Source: Apophysomyces variabilis (taxonomy: Eukaryota; Mucoromycota; Mucoromycetes; Mucorales; Mucoraceae). Taken from it: 64,000 bases of DNA. This document shows, in pieces, positions 40,294 through 54,400 of the stretch (the stretch's first letter is position 1; each line of letters starts with the position of its first letter). The notes below the pieces were generated by a model, which was not told the origin of the DNA, made no database searches, and saw only the letters and a list, made by a program, of their open reading frames with translations. The DNA is taken from NCBI GenBank assembly GCA_002749535.1, contig MZZL01000029.1:116787-180786 (forward strand), read 5' to 3'. A program made the translations under genes and the position numbers.

Positions 40294-41267
40294 GAGCGGA
40301 CGTTCCTAACTTAAAAATGACCATAAAACCTGAGAGTGGGGATAGACGTACGATTTACTTATAGATTTTACTTTTGGTTTTACATTATCCATCTATATTC
40401 TTCCTTACTCCTTCTTTTAGTTTTCTGTCAACGTAAACACAAAATCATTCTTTTCATTTTATTTCATTTTTATTCGCAGTTATATTTTAAGTGCAGATTA
40501 GTCTTTCTTATTGTTATATGGACAATCCCGGTTCCGGGATCTCTTTTTTGCTTATTAAAAAGTTTTCGCCTAAAATTGAACAGTTGTTCTGTGTGATACA
40601 CCCTCAGCAAGGCTAACTGATAAAGCACAGCGTGAAAGATCGCAGTTTATTTGCCGAAAAAAAAGAAAGCACAGTATCATAAAGCATTTACTCACTCGCA
40701 AAACTATTCGCTCAATACCACGACGTGTCATTTTTAAAAACCTCTGCTCAAATATATTTAGCTTATTACAACTAGCCTGAAATTGCTATTATTGATTGTT
40801 GTTGTCATGCCAACTTTCCTCAGACTAACTAAGGCACTGAACGAACATGTGCCAGCATACTAGATACTTTTAAAGACATTACTAGAAATATAGATACACA
40901 CTATTGTAAATTACTGCTCCTGCTTCTGTTGCACAATTATTGCTCATTAAAAATACTCTTATTTGATGTTTCCTTTATGCTCTGATTATCCTCGTTTTCT
41001 CCTAAAAATGCATACTATCTCTTATTCTACTCTGGTTTCTATACAAGGCTTTCTGAGGGCAAACTATAAAAAACTTTCTCTATTATTGTCTAATTTGCTT
41101 CTTATTGACCCTTTTACTTGTTTTGCTTAATTTTATATTATTATCTCTGGCGTCATCGTAAAAATTTCCAATATGATACCTTAATTTAGTATTTACGTTC
41201 AAAGATTTTGACCTATATACACACATATTATGCATTATTTTTAATATAGTCTGTCTCATCTTGAACC
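40294..41267. other. AT-rich interval without recognised genes
   Basis: Nothing coding was supported. Frames at 40336-40596 and 41083-41280 have strongly biased hydrophobic or Lys/Asn composition expected of AT-rich DNA. Confidence 0.4.
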
Positions 41268-41910
41268 AATGGTTCTGCAAAAGAACCGAAGAACCAGAAC
41301 CGAAAGTCAGTTAATTATAAAGGAATCGAGTAGCCGAAGCTATTGTTCCCTTGAGATTGATTAGTAGAATTCTGAATTAGATCTGGTTGATTAAAAAGCA
41401 CGAGCAGGATCCCAAAAACATTTACTGATTTATAACATGTCAGTCTAGTTAATTGCGTTTGTATGGAAAGCAAGAGTGACTAGCTGAAAAGCAATATTCA
41501 GACGGCATTGACATTGCTAGAACAGCTACTTGATTACAAACATTCCTGTGGAATTTGGCAATGAGGAAATGCTGCTTATTGCACCATGATAATGAATTAA
41601 TAGAGCATAAAACAAAGCTCATTTCGGTTAGTTACAGATGCATGAAAACGTTAAGCCAATTTTGACATAAAACAGTTCCTAAACTGTGATGAACATACTT
41701 CCTACATGAAATACTCTCTTTTTACCATGACTATCCTATATGAAATTTCCTATTCTTTTAATTTCCAATAAAACGGTACTCTATAGTCTTCTTCCATTTT
41801 CCTTCCTAGTTTGATTAGTTTCGCTGCTTCGATCCTCAGGTTTTTATTTTAGTTCGGTTCCGTTGCGTTCCAGCAAAGAGCCGAGAAAAACTAAACCGTG
41901 CGAAACCCTA
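41268..41910. repeat.  Confidence 0.
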
Positions 41911-44900
41911 GTCGATCTTCAAAGTTTCCAATATGCGCAGAGTAATTCTGTTTTACATCTTTGACATCGTTGTATAAATGGCCATGGGTAATAATGATAA
42001 TTACTATCATGTTCTGTTTGTTCTTCTTTTCTACTTCTCACGTCTCTTTGTTTGTTTTCTTATGAAGTTTCTTCTACTTTTGTTAACTACTTTTGCAGGA
42101 TAAGTTGTCAGTCCCAATCGTCAGCAAGTGGCAACGTAGGGCAAAGAAACATAATAAAGTTACAAGTGCATCGTAGGTGGTTTTGGAAAGATGATAGACC
42201 AATTCTTATATCATGTTGAGAAATTGGCTAAACCGCGAAGGTATATGACGCCGGCAGGTTAATAAATTTGGTATCTATACTTAAATAAAAAGGGATTGAT
42301 CCAATAATAATACAGTAAATGCTTATAAAACAAGGCACTTAATTAAAGGATCACGCAACATCCTGCGTTCTGTCCGTCTACCCGGTGCAGCTGGGACGCA
42401 TCAGCTTTAGCAAAGAATCATGTACTTTGTCGCATCAGCTAAACTTACCAGCGCAGCTCTAGTAGCTACATCAAAAACGTTGTCAATACCTTCTCCAGTA
42501 AGGGCTGAACACTCCAAATGGCATCTAGCGCCTATATATCCAGCCACGGCCTCAGCCTACATGTGGATGTTTTCTCTTAGTGAAACTACCACAAATTCTT
42601 TTCGTTCTTACGTCTTTCCGAAGAACAAAATCGCCATTACCACGTTTCGATCTCATTCTATCGACCTGTTCCTTAGCTAACGTGTGTTCTGTTCCGTCTC
42701 GTAAATCGCGTTTGCATCCAACGAGGACAACGGGCGTCCGTGGACATTCTTTATTTACTTCTTCGATCCACTAACAATTAGATTCAACAAAAAGGTGCAC
42801 ATATACATAACAGATTATGGCATTATTTTTACAATTTTTCAATGTGCTTACCTTTGTTGTTACATTTTCCAGAGAATCAGGGCTATCAATAGCATAGGCA
42901 ATCAAAACAACGTCTGCTTTAACGTAGGAATGTGGTCGGATACGCTAATAGCGGGTGTTGTTTGAATTGAAACGAGTTTCTACCCTTGAGTTACCTCGTA
43001 TTCTTCTTGACCTCTATACATTCAATAGATCGTTAGGCGTTCCTGAGAATGACGACCATCGGCTTACGCTGTATCCCACAAAGCTAATTGAACAGCTTTT
43101 CCATCAATGACAACATCTTTAACGTGCGTTTCAAAAACAGTAGGTAACTTTTCTCGGAATGGTTTAGTTGTAGCGTTTTGAAAGTCATTAGCTTACATGA
43201 TCCTATACGAAAGACAAAGGGAAAGTAAGTTATTCATAGCTGCATGCATTGTTCTGCTTACTCTTGGAAAATAGCCTTGTGTGAAAACGCTAAGCAGAGA
43301 TGTCTTCCCACAATTGCCATCACCGACGATGACGAGCTTGCGACGAATATAATCTCTTTGTACTGGTGTACTCATAATCCAAACTGCAGCTAAAATCCGC
43401 TAATAGTAAACGAAAGTTGGAATCAGTTACCCCTCCCATTCTGCAGCTGCGCCAAATCGCCGCACTTCCAAAAGAAGTAACCGGCTTTAGGGAAAGGCGG
43501 CAGTTAAACAGCTGAATACATGCTGGTTAATTATGAGTAACACTTGTTTGAGGAAATGTATTTTCATTCCGTTCCATGTTTTTGTTTCATATGCCTGCAT
43601 TTTTGCAAGTAGATGCTGATGTTCAAAGTATCTAGAGGATGTCGCGTCAATAGAAGCTACAAGTACATACCTATGCTTAGTTTCAAGGAAGATATTCTTT
43701 TCTATGCAAGCCATCCAGTTTTGATTAGCTATTGCGCCTCTTATGTTTTTTTTAGGTGCCACCTTACACTGCATGAGCACTAGATGTTGAGCGGACAAAG
43801 CTTTTTGTTGTCATTATCTGTTGTTGAAGAATGTGATCCTGAGCATGCCACGATGGTATTGTGTGATAGACGCCATGACGGTGTCTTAGATACATTACTT
43901 CACTATTTATTGAATCATGTTTTGCATTACTTTACAATAAAGTTCGTAAATTGAAGGCACAACTTTGCGCTAAAGGATAAGACAAATGCGTCATTAGTGA
44001 TAAATTGTGCAGCCAGTACATTTTACTTATATCAACTTGATCCTCCAGCGGATGCAAAATTCATCCGAGTAGCGTGAGACATAATTTACGGCTAGTAAAT
44101 GGGAACGATACGCTTGATGCCTTTTATTTACCGTGAAAGGTATCCTAGCACTCGGCTCTCCGCCCACGCAGCACCAAACCCATGATGGGTGTGAGCAAGA
44201 GAACAAGAAAAAGTCCGGGAATGTTGCATCCGGCGCAAAGAACCCACCCATGTAATAGAAAATGGTTTACTTGCCCATGCCGTTAGACTGCAAAGGATCA
44301 GATTAGGAATCATTATAGTATCTGTATGGTATGTTGTCTTACCACTTTGTTAGATTTCGTCTGTCTGAAATCACCCATGTTTTAGGTTGTCTTGAATGTT
44401 CGGAAGCAGACGTTGTCTTTCCTGTCAGAGACGGATTCTTGCTGCAATTGACCAGAACAGAGTGTACAATGAGAGGCATTTGTAATATGTTGTCCAAGAG
44501 CTATTGTGTCCTGAGACTAGATGGCTGCATAATAGTAACAACATTTAATCTTGTCGTACCTTGTTTCACCCAAAGCTTCTCTTGAAAGATTCCTTGTGCA
44601 TACTTTTTGGTCAAGGTTGTGTGCATTTTCTTGAAGAAAGATTGTTAATAAATCATAGTTATTGTAGTATTAGGAAACTATCTTTTGTTAAGAGTACAAC
44701 ATGCCATTCCATATCTTTCTGGATTCCTACTTAGAAAGATTGCTCTAGCATTCTGCAATCATGCGAATAAATAAACGTTCTCATATCTGCGCACTTTGAC
44801 TTGCCCAGTACATTTTTCACACATCGGATTGACAAAGGTATCAATAGATCGTGTAATTGAAGAAGCAGTAAGAGATAAAGCCAAAAGAAAGGATGAAAGA

Positions 44901-47900
44901 GGACAACACGTTACCTTATCAATGGAGGGACGGGTCATGGTATGATGTGCTAATATTTGGGACAATCGCGGAAATAGGGAAATTGTTGTCATTCGTTATC
45001 ATGAAACAAACTGCCCCAAAAAGAAATCCAAGAGGACTGGAAGCAATGTATGAAGAATCAGAGCCATGGCTCCAATTGTGATGCCACATATCGATGGGAA
45101 TGATTATGTGTCTGAATTGACAGGTGTTACACGCATGAACTGGCGAACATTTTTGGTCAATCACGTCAATAATCGAAAGCATATGTCTTTTTTATTTATT
45201 ATTTGTCTTCGTGATTGTAGTAGGTCGTTATCCACCAGCTTATATCGTCCTTAACTGACCCAAAACTCTCCTCAGACAATGTAAATTGGGAGAATACAGT
45301 AACAGTACATAAGTCCATTCACTCTTTCGCTCTATTCCATTTTATTTTGTTTTTTGTTCGAATGAAGCTTATTGTGAACTAGCAATACCATGCTACCTGA
45401 TTGTCGTTGTTATCTTAGATTTTAGCATTTGAACTATGCACAGTAAAAGCACGGTTCTTTTTCAGAACCCAGAACGTTGTGTTACAGGACTGTACTTGTG
45501 CAAAACTAATTACTACAAGTGGTGGGAATTGCACTGCAAAAAGCTTTATAAACGCGTGGTGACATTGGTAGCGCTTTCTTTTCTTCTTTGCACTTTTTCC
45601 CTCTTTCGCCAGGATTTGTGCGCCCGTTTGTATGCGATCGATGCTCTTTACAACATGGGTAATATGGATTTCTTCTGGTCTCTATCAGATCCTATTGAGC
45701 TATTTCTGGTTCCTGATGTACTATTTCTTACTTAATGAAACATAGTACATAAGGAACCACTGTCCATATTGTTAACTGTACTCTTTTAACCTAGACTCAC
45801 TTTATGATGGAGTCTTTTTTTGATCGGTGCAGTCTAGATGCCTTCGCCCTTAAGATTATCCCGCTACCACTTTCTTTTTATTTCTTTCCTGTTCTTCTTT
45901 CTAGCTGATACCAACGCCTCCTTGCGGATAGAGATACGGTGTCTGTAAATAGTTGCCTTCTATGAATCGAACATCTGTATGCTGACAATGCTGTTCCCTT
46001 ATTTCTTTTTTGTATGTAACTCCTGGCGACTTTTCGTTTTGCAAAATTCTAAACTTTTGTTTACCTGTTTGCATACCGTCGGTCACAATGGATGTGATGC
46101 GCCGCGGTTCCCATCCATGCACGCGAATTTAACCTTTGAGATAAGTAGAAGGCACCAGCATGTTCTTCGATTTACTAACCATGAATGTAAGTGAGACAGC
46201 TTTTATACAATTGATTTGCTAACGGTACATGTTTGTTTCATTTTAGCGCAAAATATCATTCGATAATGGTAAAAGGATGTCCCCTAATTCAATGGACCGC
46301 GCATAGGCGTCGTTAGAACTCCGAGATAACAGCTTTTTCTTGTACAAAAACTTAGGAGAACGGTTAATTCTGCCTACAACCTTTATCTATATTAACTTGT
46401 GAACTTGACGTTCATGATCAGTAGTTCGTTATGTTGACAGATTTATGGTCTTTGATAATCGAGCACAACATTTCTTACCTTAAGATGAGCGAGTATTTTT
46501 TGCATTCATTCTTCGTCCAGATTCATGCGGATAAAGGGTGCATCAGCTGTCCAAAAACAAGAGGATGTCCTATTAACCTTGCTCGAAATCAAGCCAGAAA
46601 CCAACGATAACCATTCAATGCTATTAGGCTATCTTGATTCCGTCAAGAGTGCCATGCATTCTTAATGACTGGCTGCTTCAATCTGAAGCCACTTGGCGTT
46701 TTTATGCAATAACTGGATATCTATGGTTCCAACATCTATATACCCTCACAAGCGTTACTCTTGATACTCTTTTCTACACCATCAATTTCCTAACAGCTAC
46801 TGTTCCGATAGATAACTACAGTACAATTGCTAAAGCGCCATAAAGCAGAAAATGTGACGTACCACAGAACTGAGTTTTCGATGAACCCGCCGATCTTGCA
46901 TGATTGAAGCGTTGGGTGGACTGTTCTACTGAGTTTCAACATCTGTGTGCTTAAACATGCATCCATTACTGAACAAATTGGCTCCTTCAGCATTCGTCTT
47001 GAAGAATCAACACAATGTCGACATCAATTTGGCTGACATAATTGGAAGAGGTCAACGCTCTTTAGTATTATTTTTCTATCCTAAGAATGATACGTTCGGG
47101 TGCACAAAAGAGGTGACTATTAACCATAATACCTCCTTGCCATTGTCCTTACATCAGTATCTAGGCCTGTTCGTTCCGCGATCAGTTTGAGGTGATACTG
47201 AAAAACATACGTACCCTACATTTTTAATGGAGATTCTGCGCATTAGGAATTGTCTCGTTTGGATGCTGATGTAATCGGCGTGAGTAGTGACAGCGTCGAG
47301 TCCCATAAACGCTTCGCGGAACAACATAAACTGCCATACACGCTTTTGTCCGACCTTGATGGAAAGCTGCGTGAAGCTTACCAAGTGCCAAAATGGTATT
47401 TTGGAATGCCAGGGTAATGTGTAGATTGGTATAACGAACGATTTAACCTGTTTCCCATACAGACGCACCACATTTATTATCGGCAAGGATGGGATCATTA
47501 AGGATGTCCTCGACACGCAAATATTGTTTTTCAAACACGTTTCTAATGCTCTTAATGTTTTGAAAAAGAGCGGAAACTAAAGCTTATGGAATTTTGCTGC
47601 ATCTTCAACCATCTGAATCCCAAACACATCTCAGAACCTGCTTAGCATTTTGGGAAAACACATGTATGTAATATAAATGTAGCTGAGAAGTTTCGATTTT
47701 GCTTATAACTTGTAATTTTTGGCCATTCACTATAACACGGTTGCTGATTACTATTGGTTGAAAATGTGCTGCCCAATAACAGTGTATTCCTTGTTTTCAT
47801 TAATTATATCTAATCTCTCCATGCTACGTAAACTTCATCAGTACGAAACCGCTGCGTACATGTGCTCTTTTCTAACGGTGTGATATATCCGGTTTTATAA

Positions 47901-48134
47901 GCAAGTAACCCAGCATGTGCAATCATGATTCCGTTATCAATGCAAAATCTTCCGTATAATATGCATTAGTAACAGACGCATGCACAACAACAACGTCTTA
48001 TACATTTACCTCTCATCTGTTGCGCACACAGTGCCGCCACGTTGTTCAGCCATTTGTTCCATCATCTTTTGCAGTCGCACATTGCCTATGCCAGGTTATT
48101 CACTGAGCGAAACAGACACTTAAGCTATGTTCTA

Positions 48135-48452
<318 letters not shown>

Positions 48453-51400
48453 TTATAACCAGGGCTTGGATCGTTCGACAGATTTAAGATACGTGCAAAC
48501 CTATCCAGACAGTTGCCAATGGCAATATCCAAAGTTTCCCCAAAAATTCTATATCTGTTCTGCGAATAGGCTATGATTTGTGTGTTTCCACCGCTGACAT
48601 AGAGGACTACTGGGTTTACCGCACGTGTGACCTCTCGACCCATTTCAATATCTGACAGAAAAAAACCTGTTTAATCTCAATCAATCAATTCAAAGGCTTA
48701 CACACGTCCAACACAATGGTTCACGCCAACCAGTGGTTTGTCCCACAAAAGTGCAAGTGTTCGTGCAACCACGGCAACCGAAGTAAGTGGGGCTCCCATT
48801 CCAGGCCCTGCGTCACAGTGAAGTGTTAGGCCATGTTTAAACATTGTCATGTGCGATTTCTAGCCTTTTGTAAAACAAATCACGTCAATATCTTTGGGAG
48901 TCATGCCAGCTTCAGTCATGGCTTTCTTCAGTACTGTCAAAATGCAATCGCGATGATGTTGCGCTGTGTCTCGTGGTAGGAATCCTTGCCCGGGTGGTGT
49001 AATATAGGTATCTCTGATGTTGGCTAATATGTCTACTTTTCCATTTTCATGACGGATAATTCCGATGCCCAACTTGTTGGCTGAACCTTCAAAGCCAATA
49101 GCTACAACCATAGTCGAAACTGCAGAAACGCAAAGTTAAGGAATAAGTCGTAACTGGTTTGCGGAGCTCAAAGTGCAGTGGCTTTGCGCCCAAATCGGCA
49201 TGGTGCAATCGCATCACTGCGAACAGATTTACCCAATAAGTGTACCATTCATTCATGGATAAATGCTTTTCGATAGGTCTAAGCCAATAAACAAGACATA
49301 TGTTTCCCTCGGTTAGGCCCATACATGTTAAATGCAACGGTCAATAATTGACAACGCGTATCGAGACCGCGCTCGGAAATTCAGGCAAAGTAACTAAATT
49401 ATAAATTGGCGGCTACAGTTGTTAGCGCTTGTTTCTGGCGTACAGTCGCAGTGTTTACTTTCTTTTTGTTGCTGCTATTAACTCACTAAAGCATGTTTGT
49501 TTCATGCTATGAAGAAAAGGGACTTTCGATGTTCTTCACACATATAATCAATCTATTCCTTCGAGACCATCATATTGTGGGATTGATCTTCGTAAGAGAC
49601 ACAACACCAAATCCAGACGCACTTGTTGTATATAGAAACTTTTATAAGGCACTTTGTATGTATATAGCAACTCTAAACATTTACAATCCTATTCCTTTTT
49701 TTTTTCCTTAACCATGGAGACAAACCAGCGCTTTAGTTTTCTTGAACCTTGGCGAGAAGCTCAGAGTCACGGAACAAGATGTATTCCTATATCCCGACAT
49801 TGATAAATCTAGCCCAGCTAAATCCTTGCTATATCTACTCACCTCATTTCCAACCTTCACATTGCTACCACCAAAAGGAGGAAGAAGAACCTTGTCGCCA
49901 GCGGAAACAAGGACGGGAATACGCTTGCCCTCCTTATCGAAAGCACCTTCTCCCACAGCAATAACAACGCCTTCATTCAACGTTTCCTGAGCCTTCTCAG
50001 GGATAAAGATACCAGCAGCGGTTTTCTAAGACGCGGTAATACGTCGTTTATTATTTGTTGTCGATGCTCTGTTTCTTGCTTACCTCCTGTGCCTTGAGGC
50101 GTTGAACCAAGACACGATCGAGAAGGGGGACAATGCTCTTAAGCTTAGTGGCGGCAGACTAACCCGAAATGAGTTTCGAAGTCATGCGTGTAAGCACTTG
50201 TATTTAAGCCTACCATGGTTTACTCTTGGGATTAAGGGAGAAAAGAAAAGAGACGAGGCTAGCGGACCACTTATTTACGGGCGTTTTCTTCGAGTTTCTA
50301 TGTGACTGTTCCTCACAACGCATGGGTTCAGCGGAGGTCCAAGGGCCGTGGGAATCATGAAGATGCCGCAGAGGAATGGAGTTCGTGTAAATCAGTACAG
50401 CTCCATAAATTCTTTAGCTATCTCCATCCATAATTTGGAATAAAATATGTTCTTTTCCTTGGGTATACGCTTGACTTCTTTCCTGATTTGCTTGTCGTGA
50501 TATCACAAAGCTACTCTATTAAGTCAGGATAATTTATTAGCACAAATTTTACACCCTTTGATCTCCTTTATAGGAGCTTCCCTAAAACGCTTTTGACAAG
50601 TGTCTATGTAAAAGCAAAATTATAACTGCAGTTTACTCAATCCGCAGCATAGCTGCGTGTACCAAATGAAATCGTGTATAGTTATAGACGCACTATCCGT
50701 CTGCCACTAAAGTCTTTTAAGTCCGATAAAATAAATTATCGATGGATGCTTGCTAGGATCGATGAAGTATAAAACATGCCGAGCCAGCTATTTTCTCGCA
50801 TATAGGGGTGTATGTTTAGGTCTTTTCGATATGTTACTCAAACGAAGGAAAAGACTGTATGTTATTATCCTTCTTGACTTGAAGGTGGAGCCTCTGGTTA
50901 AGTCTGGTTCCAAAAGATTGATTATCTTTTCTCGCTTATCGAAACTGCATAAGCTAGCTCATATCTATTTGCTGATTCATTTATTTTCCTTCAGCATTTC
51001 TGGTCGAATATCCGAACGTCTTCTTGTAGTATCCAATAGTTTTCTGCCATATAGCGTTCCTGAATAGGGAAAGTCTCTGACAGCGGAGTAGTCATGGAAA
51101 CTATTTCATCCATTCTGGATAATTGGATCAAAGCATATATTGCTTAGTTTTAAAAGAAAGAAGGATAAATAAATACAATAGCAAATTTCTGTCTAACCAG
51201 AATACTTCGGAGGCGGTCTTTTGTAAAAAGCGAGGCTTGTATTTGCTACTTTTCCAGTTAGGTTGTTCATGCTTTGCATATAAGAATCTGACAGAAGGGT
51301 ACAAAATGGAAGAGAATACAAATATTATGCAAGAACAGAAGGGGTGTACAATGAATACAGCATTTAGAGAAAAAGAATACAAATATAATAGGTATCGGTA

Positions 51401-54400
51401 AAAGGGAAGAGATACAAGATGATCGTGACAGTAAGGAGGGTAGAGAATTCAAAAGGGAATAATAAAATAAACGTGACTCAATGAAGGAAATACAATGATA
51501 GAAAAATGCCAACTAAAGACTCTCGCAAAAATACAACATTAAACTTCTATAATTTATATGCTTCAATATTCTCAACGATACAAGACAAAATATAACTTGA
51601 CCAAGAGAAATTTCAGAGTGTAAACAGGGCTCGAGGCATAAAAGGAGTTTTGATAAAAAGGGATTTCGTAGGAAGATGTTCTTTGATGATCTTCGATGAT
51701 TCCTTTTCTGTTCCCTTTGCCCCCATTTTTTATTAGCAGGAAAACTTCTACTAAACTTGGTACTAGTGAGACGAGATCTTTAAAAAGGAAAACCAGGAAA
51801 AGAATAGATGAAACGGAAGACAGTAATAGCGAACAAAACGAAATATAATATTTCAGCATCAATGGTAGCAGTGTGCATGTCAGGATAGAACAATACATGC
51901 AGATATGGGAGCATCGTGTAACACCGGTTTTAGCCATGTCAAGGTTAAGTGGTAGGTTCACCATTCACAAAAAGTTGTGCATCATTGAGGTCTTTGACGT
52001 TGTGTCCCAACCAGATACGTCGTGCACGAACTTACAACAAAGTGTTATGTACTTCCCAAAATGTGGTGCATATAACCAAAGAGCAAGGGAAAAGACTAAC
52101 ACATTCAGTAGAATCGCGTATAGCCAAGAGCTTCATTTCTATACTTTTTATTTCCTTGATATGGCCGGAAATAATCACGATGGACCATGTCAAAAATTGT
52201 TGTGTGCAGTGCTTGTATGGGGTAGGAAGTACATGTTAGAGATACTAGTAGACATTTGCAGAACAAACACAAAAAAGGGGTACAGATAAGGAAAAGATCC
52301 CAACAAAATAGGGATAAAAAGCCGTGGTAGAAGAATACAAGGGAGTAGGTTCTTGAAAGGGAATACAAAATACAACACAATAAGTCTATTATTAATTACT
52401 TGCTTCCATGATCACCCAATAATCTAGTGACAACAATAACTCAACAATAGCTAAAACAATACAACAATAGGGAAATTTAGAAAAGGAGAGATAAATAGGG
52501 TTCCGTAAGAGAACCGAAGAACTGGAACCGAACCAAACTGGAACCGAAGTCGGTTATTTATAAAGGAACCTAGGAACCGAAGCTATTTTTCCTTGGGAAT
52601 AATTAATGGAATTCTGAATTAGACCTAGTTGATTCAAAAGAAAAACACGATCAGGATTCTAAAAGTATTAGATAGTTTATAACCTGTCAGTCTAATCAAT
52701 TGCGTTTGTATGGAAGAAAAAGCGATGATGCTGAAAGGCAACATTCCGATGGCGTTGACATTGCTAGAACAGCTACCTGATTACAAACATCCCTATAGAA
52801 ATTGGCAATGAGGAAATGGTGCTCATTGCACCATCATAATGAATGAATAGAGCACAAAACAAAGTTCATCTCGGTTTAGTTACAGATGAGTGAAAAGGTT
52901 AAGCCAATTTTGATATGAAATAGTTTTTACTGTGACGACCATACTTCCTACAGAAGGTAAGGCTTGCAACGGTCGGTACGGGACGGTACGGGCCGGTCCA
53001 AGATAGGTGGACCGAAACCGTCGGTTATTACTACTCGGTCAGTATTCGGGACGGTCTATAATCGGGACGGTCCAAGGTCAGGTATCGAGACCGCTGTAAG
53101 GACCGTTGAGAGGACCGTCGGTCTATGCTATGCCTTTCACATGACATTACACTCAATTATTACTTACAGACATTCAAAGTAAATATTTCTTTTTACTTCA
53201 ATAAGTGCAGTTATACAAGTATACAAAAGCTTTGTTGCTTGCAAGATTTTCAGTTTTAGTGTGATTTACATTACAGATTAAGAGAAGCAGTCCATGTAAT
53301 AAGAAAGGTAAAACGCAATGCATCGTTTATTAACTGCTAATTCAACACATCGATTTATTTCAGAGAATACTGTATATCAATTCTTTAGTTTTTGTCATAG
53401 CTGGTATTTTTCAAGCATACAAGCACGAATGGTTTCTACAGCAAGTGAAGCACGATTTGGGTTTATAATAGCCTTGCCAGTGGAGAAGACTCGTTCTGAT
53501 GGAGCACTTGTACCTGAGATAACGACGTTAATCAGAAAACGAATGTGGGGTGAACAAAGACACTAACCTCGCATTGCTAAGTAATCGCGCGCCATTCTAG
53601 CTAAGGATGGATACTTGCTAATTCCTATACCAAATGCTACTGTTACTTGAAAACGGTATGGCATATAATGTTGAAAGAAAGAATAATTATCAATGATAAC
53701 AATACAAAGAATAGAATACTACCTTACAAATAATTCTTTGTTTGCGCATACTATAAGCAAAAATAAAATACAACGAACTGATTAAATAAAAACTATTTTA
53801 CTTGTTGTGAGAGTTATTTCTCCAATAATACTTTATAGATAATAACGTCTTCTTTGAAAACCAAAACTACTATCATGACTGACGGTCCAATTGCTCGGCC
53901 TGGGACAGTTTACTTGAACTGAGATCGGTCCAAAACTTACAGACTGAGATCGACGGTATGGTTCGGTATAGGTCAGTATCGGGACGGTCGGTCCAAAATT
54001 GTGAGCCTTAACAGAAGGTACTCTTTTTCGCATAACTATCCTATATAAGGTTTTCAACTTCTTTATTTTTCAATAAAATGGTTCTTTATATAATCCTCTT
54101 CAATTTCCTTTTTAGTTTGATTAGGTTTGGTTTCTTCATGGTTACGGTTCAGTTCGGTTCAAGCAAAGAACCGAAAAGAACCAAACCGTGTGGAACCCTA
54201 GTTATATACACTGCATTGCTGCTTCATGATTGTGCAGTCATTTTCAGTTTCCGCTCGTGCACCCTCTCTCAGTGCACCGAACTTAGGCGCACCACAATTA
54301 GTGTAATTGTTGTGTACGTACATCTGTTCATCGTAAATACTCTGGACATTTCCTGTGATTTCGATGCAAATCCCATGTCGATGTTGGTCGTTGTAGGGCC